Shown here one piece after another: positions 36,549 to 48,500 of a stretch of DNA of 64,000 bases. Made by a program: the position numbers and the translations under genes. The stretch comes from Porites lobata. Taxonomy: Eukaryota; Cnidaria; Anthozoa; Scleractinia; Poritidae. Position 1 is the first letter of the stretch. Every line of letters starts with the position of its first letter. The notes under the pieces were generated by a model. That model saw only the letters and a program-made list of their open reading frames with translations. It made no database searches and was not told the DNA's origin. Location: NCBI GenBank assembly GCA_942486035.1, contig CALNXK010000105.1, positions 490,001 to 554,000 on the forward strand. The letters are read 5' to 3'.

Positions 36549-39500
36549 TCACTTGAGAACTTTTTTCTGTGCAGTTCCAATATTACACTGGTTCACCTGT
36601 AGAAAAAAAAGGAATAAGTTTATTTTCAGACTCAAATTTCCACGTTAATATGAGCAGTTGCTATTTATTGCTGCCATTAGGTCTAGGGAAAGCTATGGTA
36701 AATCTAAAAATTGTTGGCATATTCTATATAGTGCAGCACATACAGTGAACATAGTACACAGCACACACACCATGAGTCATGCGGTCGCTTACAAGATGCC
36801 AAAAGCAATGGAAAAGTACTAAAACCATCACCCGGAAAGTGGTCGCGGTCGCTTACGAGCGATTTTTAAAAACGTTTTTGGACTGGAAACATTTTAGGGG
36901 TGTAAGGCTTAAAGATTGAAAAGGCGGCGCTAACCAGTCAAACCTTAGAAACGAAACAATCAGACACAATCTATCATCAGTTAACGTTTTACATTTGTCA
37001 AACTGAGGAAATTCTCATATAGAAGCTGCGCTTACCTTTGTGGCGAATCGAAGAGAACAAAGTGTTTCCTGCAGTGATTCCTCCTTTGGTGAAATATTTA
37101 CAAACATCAAACTGTAACAGAATCGAAAAAGGGTTAAGACTCAGAGGAGTTGTAGATGGTTTACAGTTTCTCTATTTAAAAAAGTGAAAGGAACGAGACA
37201 AATAGCTGGCGACGCCTACGTGATGAGTGAAGGAGGAGCGTTCAGCTCACGAGATCATCGATCGAAGAAGTAGAGAAAATTTTGTGGAGCACGTGAACAC
37301 AAGACCGCAACTTTCTTTTTCTTTTCCAGAACTTCGATACAGTCTTTTAGAAGTGAACTCCAGAAAAATTTGCCAACATTTGACGAACTGAGCGAGATGG
37401 AATAAGCGCAATAAAGTTTGAAGGAGCGCGAATTAACTTTTTAAGGCCAAAAGGCTGGTTTTCATTAGCGACGGAGTCGTACTCAGAAGAGCAGAACTTT
37501 AACATCTATTGAAAACAGCGTTCTGATTCTTCTGATTCCGCTAACTACTACGTCGCTAGTGAAAACCAGCCTTAATGTCGTAGCGTTGTCGTTGCGTACT
37601 GTGAAATGTTGCCCTCGTTAAGGACTCTGTAAGGCCTTTACAGGAGAGGTTTAATATGAATGGCCACACCATAGTCCAGAATAGGCCATTTGCATGATGA
37701 TGTCATTCTACTACGACAAGAATCCTTCAGGGTTTTGCTTTCTCGTGCAAATTGGGGCTTTTGTTATTTAGACCTCGCTGGGATTACCAAATTTAAATAT
37801 GAAAGGAAAAACGAAAAAATGGATTCTGGTCGTGATAGTAAGATGACATCATCGTGGAAATGGCCTAATCGCTATAGCAATGGCACGAAGGGGCTGAGGT
37901 CCAACCTCCGTCCAATTCCTCTTAGCTTCCGCTCATTCGCTCACTCCAGTCATACAGCAATTCCTTAAGGTACATGACTCTAAGCTGCTTGTCTGCGGTG
38001 AGACACTCTAAAATGGAAGCGAGTTGCATCTTTTGGAGCGGTCCCAAAAACTAACCCCTCACCTTTTACTGTTTCCACCGAGGGAGTTTTGCAGCAGGAA
38101 GGTTAATTTAGAGTTTCTGTAGGGAATGTGCTGCTCTTTGTTGGCCAAAGCCATGATAACATTTCCGAGGTTACTCAAACTCTTGTTAATACTCTTCGTT
38201 TCTCGCAACCGATCCCCAGTGGAACCCGAACTGCTTAAGCGTTCGGATCCTGCCAGGTCAATAAGGTTCAGGGTCCCTGCAAATTGAAGTGAGTACATGG
38301 TCAATCGTCTGGACAAACAGTGAAAGATACGGACGACATTTCAGACTAACTCAGCGTAGTATACCTTGGCATTTTTCACCGGTGAGATGATTTTCACCAA
38401 CGAGCTTCAGTCTAAAGACGCTGTGACTTCGTGAAGAACGCTCATTGCATTGTGTGGCGGCTACAGCTCTGTTTTGAGTCGCTTTCTCCAATAAACTGTA
38501 CACCTGTAACAAAACCGACAAAAACCAATACGAAGAATTTAGCCTAACTTCACCACTAAATATGAAAGAGAATAAAGGAGTAAATTATAGCCCCCTACAC
38601 AGAAGTAATGAGGTAGACTGGTGACTGCCGTAAATGCCTTACACGTTCCTAAGGACTGTCTAGTACTCAGTAATAGGATTTTAGATGTCCGAGTAATTTT
38701 GGGGCGAGAGGGGTTACATTACCCTTACATAGAGGAAGCAGCAAAAGAATGGTGCAAAGCATTTCGAAATCTTAAGTTACAAATTTACAGCTCGTGAGCA
38801 TCCATTTGAAAAATAAAAACATGGTCACGAGTATATAACACAGGCTAACAATCCTTTCATGACGAAACGCTTTGACGTTCTGGAAAAGAGAATAAACTAG
38901 GTTCAAGTACTGTGAAGGATTGAAAAACTGCAAGACACAAAGACGAGCTCAGTGTTTCGTTCCCACATAGGGCGTGTCCATGAATTGGCAGGGCGACTTT
39001 TAAAAGGGCAGTGTCACGGATGTATGGTTCATTTTTTCAATATTGCCAGTAAAAAGTGTCCTTATGCACTATGGATGAAGATCTAAACGCTAGGAAAGAA
39101 ATTATTTAAAAATGACAAAACTACAGCCTCTTGTCCAACAAATATGCCCTCTAAGCGGTATATCAAATGTTAAAAAAATCGAAACTGAACTTTCAAAAGC
39201 TCCATTTGGTGGTAGGTTAAGTAATACTGTTTGAGTTTTGATACACTCCGAGGCACAGATTGTTTTAAAAAAATATATTTCATGGCTATTAACAATCCCA
39301 CACAATTGTCTGTCCATTAAAAACATAACAGGACAAAGGCAGTAGAAGTCCCGTATCACAAGCTACAAGGTCGTCAACCCACCTGTGTTTCGGATGTAAC
39401 AGTCACTGTTTTGACATTAGTGACCGTTACTTCGCAAGCGCTTCCCGTACTGTTAGGATTAACAAGTTTAATTTCGTGTTTTGCATTTGGATCGCCAGAG

Positions 39501-42500
39501 CCCAGGAGGTCTTTGATCGTCTCGTTGTAAATTTCCAAAAAACTGGCCTCGGTGGTGTACTAGAAACGGAAGTGAAATAATCAGCGTCAACAAGTTTAAA
39601 GACTCAATTGTGTTGATTGCGGTAATACTGTTGTATGGTACCTCGACACATTGTACTCTTTTTCTACTAAGTAGTTATGAACTGGTGTCTGTGTCAAATA
39701 TTGTAAGCGGCCTTGACTAAGGGACTAGGGGTGGATTTCCACTGTCGTGTTATTTTTACCAGTGTATGCACGTAAATTTTACGCGCGTAAATAATGTACA
39801 AGCAATGTTTGGAAGGTCGCGCTTGCATGTAAAAGTTGAACCTCGCTCAACTTTTACGCTCACGCGCGTATATTTTACATGCAAACAGTAGGATTCCACC
39901 TTAAATGCAATAGGTGTTGTAGAAAGTAAATAATTACGTGCAGTAATCAGGTGTGAACCGCGGATGAAACATGGGTGGTAGTTTTGATCATCGCCGTAAA
40001 TTTTGCGACGACCTCTGCGCTTTTTCCTCATCTGTACAGCACCATATTCAATTTATCACTGCAAGGATCGAAACCTTCGCTCACAAATGCGGTTTGACTG
40101 TTTGTAAAGTTTAACTTTCGCCGCGAGAAAAGATCATAGTGAGAAACGTCATGGCAGGGATGTAACAGCATTGCCTTGTCATTTCAAGAAACCTACAGTA
40201 AATGGTACCCCCAAACGAGGAAGAATCGAATTCACATAAAACATGTATCCTGGTTTAAAAGTTTTAAAGACAGTAGCTGACAAAAAAATAGCATTTAGCA
40301 AGAAGAGGAAAGTGTGCGTCACGTAGCTATCAGTAAGATGCCCTTTTCCGGTTGCACGCATGATGCGCCGACAAAGTGTATGCAAGGGAACAACATCGGT
40401 TTTCAAGGCAATATTTTTCTTGCTTACCTGCCAGCCCTTTTCTTTGAGGTCCTGTGATGTCCTGAACACCTGTTCCAAGGCCCTTGGGATCATCCCCTGT
40501 TTTTTAGGGTCCGCAGTGTTCCCTTCCATCGTGTAAGTTTTTCCTGAGCCCGTTTGACCATAGGCAAATATACACACGTTATAGCCATCGAGAGCGGATT
40601 GGATTAACTGTGAAATTTCACCGAAAACATCTTCTTGACTTGAAGACGGGTTAAACACTCTATCGAAAGCAAATTCGTGTTTTGGTGGGGCTTTTTTAGT
40701 TCCGCAAATACTCTGTGGATTGACAACATAAATAAAGATGAGTGTGTATTACTAAAGAACCAACATATGGCAACCAGGTAGGGTTCGTACTCTCTTGAGC
40801 ACTTCAAATTGTTAATTCCATGACTCTCCAAAAGAGTACAAACCCATTCTCGACCCCAGTGCTTACATGTGCAGAAGAGCTCTGGGTCGAGATTAAGTAC
40901 AAACCCTAAACCAACCTCCAGTTTCTAAACAACTTCGGTTTAGCTGTTACTTTCGAAATTCTTCAAAATTATTCTTGTTTTTGGTGACTATATTTTACAA
41001 AACTCAATTCAAAAGACACACACTCTGGTGTCCACCAAAGCGCGTGCCGTTCGCGCTGTTTAATTACTTGTCCTTTGTCCTTGCTTTGACATCTGCAGTA
41101 ACTAATCTACCAAACATAACTTCAATTTTCCATGAGTTCTCAGGCGTGGAATAAGAAATTCTCAAATTTATTGACCTTCCTGGTTTTCCATGGTAGAGGT
41201 CCTTTGCCTTTTAGCTGAGCCGGTTAACTGCTCGACAAACTAAGCACGATAGAGACGACGATTGTTTATGCCGGCCCTAAAACGACTCACGGCTTTCAGA
41301 GATAAAGGCTATTTTAAACTAGTAAGAGCGCTTGTGACTTTCATTAGTGGAAATTAAAAACCGGAGTCCGAAGCTTGACAGAATCAGAGTCGGAATAATC
41401 AGAACCTGTTTACATCTTTAATTTTCTTCCGACTCCGCTGATGACTAAGTAATAATAACCAGATCGTTGAAGTTGAAAGCAGAAGTCGAAGGATAAAGTA
41501 AAAACCAAGCCACGCTTTAAGACTGGTTTAGTTATTTCGCTTCATAAGTGATAGAGTCATAAACGGAATCCGAACGCTTTTTTCACGAGATCATAAAGCT
41601 TACCACTTCTGACTACGACTTCGACGCTAAGCAAAATCCTTGCAATGCTTTGTACATGACGGTTGATGCGTTCCTTGGGCAGCGCTGTTATGGGCATCAG
41701 AAACAAGGAGTGGGTGAAATGATTTACGGTATACATTTTTGTTGCATATCATTTCTCATATCGTGTTAACCTCGTCGCCAAGACCCCCATTTTCTAAAGG
41801 AAAACAAAAGCTCTGGAGACGAGTTTCATACCATCTCTCACCTCATTCGCCGAGGTTGATTCTATCGCCAGTTCTCTCTCGTCTTGCGCAAAGGAAAATG
41901 CGCCTAACCGCTGGCCTTCCTCGGAAGCAAGCACGGGCCTCACCCGACAAAACACCCGGATGTTACCCTTGAGTTCCTGTATCGTGTTATGGAGCTCGCG
42001 ACGGATGGTTTCCTCGGAACGGAGTTTGGAATCCAGCGAGGCCACGTGGCTTTGAAGTTCCCGTACTGTATCTTCGAGTTTGGCAATCGTGTCACTCTTT
42101 TGCTGACTTTCGTCCAAAGCTTTTTGCAAAGAAACCTGGGAAGATAAGCAATGATCTGTTTTTTCTTTCCGTATTTGGAATTCCTATTTAACGCTAATAA
42201 AGTTTGAACTGTTTCGTGACGTAATTGCAACCTTTTGTGAGGCCGCAAGAGAAAAGAAGTTACATTATTGATTTCTTGACGCTTTTTTATTTCACCTGAA
42301 ATTGATAGATATTTGCGTCGAGGGGGCGGCTAAACACAGACCTGGCGCCTGTACTGTATTTGTATTTACGTTCAAATGTGCTTCAAATCTCAGTATTTAA
42401 GACTACCGAACAGGCGCCTTCCTTTACCAGTCCGGAATATCCCTAAATTTAAGGACAGGGCCAACTGGTCATGCGACACTTTTCAACCAATGAGAAGGCG

Positions 42501-45500
42501 TGCTTGTGTTTATCAACAAACAAATCAAAACATCGCCCCAGTGCTCAAAAATTTTCAAAACAACGGACGAAGTCGACGGACAGAATTAAAGATGAGCTTA
42601 CAATACTCGTGTAGGTTTCACATTTAATATTTCAAAGAAAACATTTCATGTAAGAGAATAAGAGCATTATTCATTGCAAGGAATCATTGGGGTGTTTGAA
42701 CTGAAACCGGACTGAGCGCGGAGGTCGTGGCTTCACTGGCATGGCTTGCAAGATTTTTGATAGAAGCAAACTGGTCCCGTGTAAAAATAGCCTTACAGAG
42801 AGTGTGAAAATTTGTTGAGATCATACAAAACAGGATCGGTACTACCTATTAGCTTCTACAGGACAAGAATCAAAGAACCAGTCATCATAACAAGAATAAA
42901 AAATAGTTCAAATTTATTAATTTTTTTCTTGTTTGTTTTCTGGTGTTGTTTCGTGTGGACTTCACGCATCTGGTGCTTTCCTTGCTTGATGTAGTAATCG
43001 CTGTAGTACCTGCAATGTTTTAATTTTATCCCAGATCTAGATTTAGTGCATGTTCAATGAGTTGCGAAATACATCATTTACACTTGAAATTTGCCTTCTT
43101 TCTTTGATTGTTTTTTAACGGTGGATGAACATTTGGAGAATCCAGCGACATTAAATCTTTCCACATTTGGTGAATTTCAGAAACAAAGCGGTTAGTATCT
43201 ACCTTGCGCTTATGATCTTCAATTTCATCCCCGCAAATTCGGCAAAGTGAGGCGAGATGTAGGACGTGAATATTCATAAGACTAATAAAGTTGTTTTGGC
43301 CTTGAAAAGAAAAAAGGCAAAGGCTCGCACTAATGCGAAAAAAAGTAATAACACGGCTCTGTGAGAAACCCGGGAGTGGAAAACGTACGTGTTTTGGACC
43401 TCGGAATTCATTTTGGTCTACCAAAATTCTAGGTTGTCTACCATCCCCACATTCAACATGATAAAAGTTAATCGATATGACAATCGTGGAAAAATATCTA
43501 GAACTTCGTAAAAAAAATCTGTGAATCGAAAAAATAACAGATACTTGTTCTAGAACTTCGTAAAAAAAATCTGTGAATCGAAAAAATAACAGATACTTGT
43601 TCACCTACCTTGAAAACTGACCAAAATCTCGCCCATATATCGCGTTGTTTAAAGAAGAAATAAGCCACAAAATGTGCTGAATATTTTACGAGACACTTCC
43701 AATATGGCTTGCGATACGCTGTCCACTTAAAAAAATTGTGTATGCCTCATGAAAAGTCTTAAAAATATGCCTGAGAGCCTCGAAACGATGACTGATTCTG
43801 ACCAACTCCGTCCGCTGTTTTGATCACTGCGGCGATGTTTTGATTTGTTTGTTGATAAACACAAAAGCGCCTTCTCATTGGTTGAAAAGTGTCGCGTGAC
43901 CAGTTGGCCCTGTCCTTAAATTTAGGGATATTCCGGACTGTTTACGGCCTTTAAAATAGTCTGCGTGCAAGCTCTCTAGCGTGAGAACGCGAGGACGAGT
44001 GGGGAGGCCGTGAGGGGCCTCGAAGGAAAAGTAGAACATTGCCCTCCCTTTCTCTTCCCGTACCTCGCTGTCACGTCTCCTTTCGCGGGCAGCCCGCGCG
44101 TGCCTTCCACGCCCATCTATGAATAGATGCATGTGAAAGAGCATGCATGTGAAAGAGTCTGTTTAGTTTAGTGGGCGCAGCATTCACACTAAAAAGCTAA
44201 AAAAAGTTCATAAACAGACAAACACTACCTTGGTCGCCTGTAATTCCGTGGTTATTCCCAATGAATCTGCTGTCATTTTAGCGACCGTAGATTTTAAAGC
44301 CATGACTTCTTGTTTAGAGATGTTGAGTTCGTTCTCAATGGATTCCTTCTCTTGCTGAAGGTTTTTCTTAGCTCTCTTCTCTACCTCTATTTCAAACTCG
44401 TGTTTTAGTTGAAGTGATCGTATTTCCTCTTCCGCGTTGTTGACTTTCAGCTGAAGATCCAGAATCTTCGCTGCGGCCTGTGAAACGAGCGAGTACAGGA
44501 TTTTCTGTTATCGGTCAAAATTTTGGCCATTTCTTGGCTATTAGCCTAACTCTGAGAACATTTCCCGTGGAAAATAGTAATTTTTTCCATACAAATGACA
44601 GTTGTAGTAATCTCTAACTTGGTGTTTACATTCCTTACGCCGCAACGTCTCTCGCTATCTTACCCACCTGCCGGGTAGTAGCAATTAATGATAGCACACT
44701 CTTATAAATGACTAAGGGTTGATTTCCACTGTCGCGTAAAGTTTACGCTCGTGAATGATGATAAAAATTAGAGGCAATGTTATAGAGGCGATTTGACTGA
44801 AAATTCGTAAACGTCAAAAATGAAAAAAATTGAGCGAGGTTCAAAAACGTTTTTACGTTTACGCAAAGGCGACAAACCAAAAGTACATTGGTTCAAATTT
44901 TAAGTTTACGCGCGACCTCCCCCTATACATTACCTCTATTTAATTTACGCGCGTAAAATACCCACGTAAAAATTACGCCAATTTCATAATGTTTCCACCT
45001 TAAGCCTGTCAACTTGTTTTTCTGTGTAATGATTTCAGGATTCTTTTAAAGTGTTAACTGACTAAAAATATACCTCATTGTTTAGAACTCCCAACTCAAG
45101 CGCTTTTTCCGATTGAACGAGAACATATCACTTGCAATGGAACAAAACTTTATACAAACTAAACTCGTTCGCACATTAATTACCTTGAAAATACGGGAAA
45201 TCCACGTGCCATTCACGCAAAGCAAATAATGATGGTGAATAAAACTAACTTTATAATTTGTTTCGTTTTTGAGTTGGGAGATTAGAATAACCGTAAACAG
45301 TGCGTTTTTCCCCAAGACCCAGGAATAACTTTTCTTCCTGACATTTCCGTGATCTTGTTATAACCCTGGGGCCCGTTTCTCGAAAGTCCCGGTAATTAAC
45401 GGGCCCGGTAAGCTGTCTCCGTTTACATTAAAGACCGAGGTTTCAATAGTTTTGCATATAACACGACAAAACTGTCAGTTAATGAAACAAAATGGAGTAG

Positions 45501-48500
45501 TTTGCTAGCCAGGACCCGCGCTCTTATTCCTTATATTTCGATTTGAATATTTGATTTCGGGCCCGTAAAGTTACCGGGACTTTCGAGAAACGGGCCCCTG
45601 GGACCGAAATATAGTACGGGATTCGGGAAAACGCAAAATTTCTTGACGGGAAACGGGATTTCACCGCTTCTCGGGAATTTTGATCCGCCAAAATCTTGGC
45701 ACTGTAGGCGGTATTGGGAAAGAAAACGGTACTCGGGACAGAGATGACAGAAGTTCGGGAAGCGGGATTGTCATGCAAAAGAAGCGGGAATGCGGGATCG
45801 GTAGGGATCGGGACCCCCTCCCAGACCATGGTATAGCAATCGGCAATGATCTCACCTGTTCACTTTGCTGGTTTTTAACCTGCACTGTTCCCTCTAGCTG
45901 TTTATTCAAAGATTCCAGATAACATATTCTACCCTGGTTATCGCCAATTGTTTTCGTCATGTTCTCCATACAGGAGTTTGACTTCAATAAGAACGCTTCC
46001 ATGTCCTCTAATCTGCCTTTGTAGTCCCATGCTGGTCGTTTCTTTCCTGCAATGTAGTATTTTGTTTTAAACAAAATTGCAGTTCTATATTTGTAAACCT
46101 CAGTGAATCCTGGGGGAACCAACAGCTCATTGCACAATTTACTGGCTGTATTAACCCCTTTACTCCTTGACGATGTTTTGGCGAGAATATATATGTCAGT
46201 CTAACCTTAAAATCTTTAGCCTCCGTAGTTTGCGGTTTTTCTGTCGAGCGCCCCCCAACAAAACAACCAGCTACGCAGGCTGTAAAGTTTGAGGACGAAA
46301 TCCTATGGTGTTTAATACCATTCAAATGGAAACACTCTGGAAGAAAATTTTCAAGGCGGTGCCTACATGATACATGTATAGGTTCTGTCTCCTCCTTAGG
46401 CGCTTCTTTACGGAGCTTTAGCAACGACGACGGCGACGGCAACGAGAACGCCAAAAAACAACTTTGCACGTGGATCACGCTTTTTCAGTTTGCACATTTC
46501 TTTGCCGTCACTGCGCGACTACGACGTGAAAATGCCTGATTTCACGCTTTATGAAGGACGTAAACAAGCGACGACGAATTTTTCCTTCTCTCTCTAAACT
46601 TGAGTGCGGTCCCCAACAAATCATCTCTTGGGAAATTCGCCTACATTTGACATTTTCAGAGGATTGGAATAAACGCGACAATGCTTGAAAAAACGTGAAT
46701 GCCTTTTTAAAGTGACGTTTTCGCTGCCGTCGCCATCGTCGATGCTAAAGCGCCCTAAAATTTTCGCTTAGAGGCGAGCGTAACGCGAACGACTGGTGAC
46801 TAAGCGCAAGAGGCCATGGAAAGCCGAAAGAAGAGAGGCAAAGCGCGTCTCGCCCGTTTTCTCCTTCTCGACTTCCTTTACGCGCAAATCTTCATTGAGT
46901 GAGAGAGACGTTTTGGTATCAGGCAGTGCTTTGGTTCGTTTTACAGAGAATATGGGGAGAAAAGTGTGAGGACTACTGGTGGGGGATGACATGGGGTCGA
47001 AGCCTAGGAGAAATGGAGAAGAAGGGGTAGGAGTTCTCGAAGGGTGGGAAAGTCTATGGGTTAGGGCTGGAGTTTGGTCGGTGGCGACCAAAATGTTACA
47101 TGCTATGTGGCTGTGTCCTTTTGTTTATAGCCACTGTCTTTTAAAATGATATGCTAGCCTATAACCAAAATATTATGTGGTTGCGCCTTAATCTTAATAG
47201 CTACAGAATAACAATAACATGGTAAATAGAAATACAATTGAAAAACAGGAAATGTACATGTACACTGACATATGTAGCTTATTAATGGTAAATTTAAAGG
47301 TTGATGATATTAGGATATTATGAAATCTCTTTAAAACGGACCATGCTGATTTGGAATGGCCATAAGTGTCTCTCAAAGGGGACTTCCACAGCAGGATTAG
47401 CTCAGTCGGTAGAGCACCTGACTGCAGAGCAGGAGGTCGTGGGTTTGATTCCCTGGGCCGGACCATTACTCAGCTGGGTCTTAAAATAACTGAGAAATGA
47501 AGGTACTCCATTTGCACAGCAAGCAACTGGATCTTCGCGTGGCTCAGATGACCACGTAAAATGGTGGTTATGTCTCCAGTAAGAGAGGTAAAACTAGTGT
47601 CCCCAATCAGTACTTTAACTCAAATGAAGCGCATTTTTTTCTTTAAAGAGAGTAAAAAAAGGTACGTGGAAGAATGGTGGAAAGAGCATGCTTGATTACC
47701 AGCCGCTGTCTGGGAAATGAGCCTGCACTTCTCTGTCAGAAGGGAACAAGATAAGACTCGAGCTAAGTCATAAAAATTTTCACTAACCTATGAAGCCTTT
47801 TACAGGCTCATTAGCGGATGCCTTTGTATTGGAGCTTTTATTCACATTGGTGGGTGGTTTAGAGGCTATGGTCTGTCTCTTGGTAACGGATGACACCTGT
47901 CCTGTACGTGCCTGAGGTCCACCAGACACAACACCCCTCCTTGCAGTTGTAGTGGCTGAAGTCTGACGCCTTAATGTTGTAGAGACAGCAGGCCTTGAAT
48001 TTGCTGTTTTGGCTTGCGATGACAAGGAGGTTTGTGACGATGATCTTTTCATTTTTGGTGGAGGCTGTATTGTTTTAGTCAAAAAGCTTCATTAGAATTT
48101 AAAGTGTTCAGTTGAGAGGAAGATTCCAGCAATTATGAGCAACTGCCTTGCATGAGTTTGGTCCCAAAAGGTAAAAATCACAAATTAAAACAAAACTCAC
48201 GTAACACTGTTAATACCTTAGTATATGACTTGAGATCAATCTCATGCAAATTGATAGTTGCTAATAATATTATTATAATTATAAAAAAATTATGTAGACT
48301 TTATAGGAGGTCACATTAATTATGCAGTGAAAAGGTCTATCAAATGGCAATTAGGAGATTTCTCTGGACAAAGAGTAGACTGCAAATAAAACACTTTCTT
48401 ATACAGTCTTTAGTCATGAAATTCATTTACATGTATTTTAAACTGTTATTATTCAGTGCAGACTGAATTAATAATGAAAAATTTTTCTATTAGTGAAATT

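Larger units (their letters stand above)
42428..43940 (-). mobile_element. Inverted-repeat DNA transposon with a RAG1-N-terminal-like fragment, inside a KIFC1 intron
   Basis: A 1513-bp element between KIFC1 exons 5 and 6. Both ends start CAGTCCGGAATATCCC and stay near-identical inverted copies for about 140 bp (left arm 42428-42570, right arm 43800-43940). It is flanked by a 5-bp target duplication TTTAC (42423-42427 and 43941-43945). Long inverted repeats and a 5-bp duplication indicate a cut-and-paste transposon. The coding remnant inside is too short for a transposase, so this is a non-autonomous or decayed copy. Confidence 0.85.

Noticed and set aside
41324..41590. Further copy of the AAGGCTGGTTTTCA MITE
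   Set aside because: Shares GAGTC-type words and short pieces but the ends are too worn to define.
47391..47465. Functional tRNA-Cys gene
   Set aside because: Box A, box B and a GCA anticodon loop are present, but the acceptor and T stems do not pair, and a SINE body follows.
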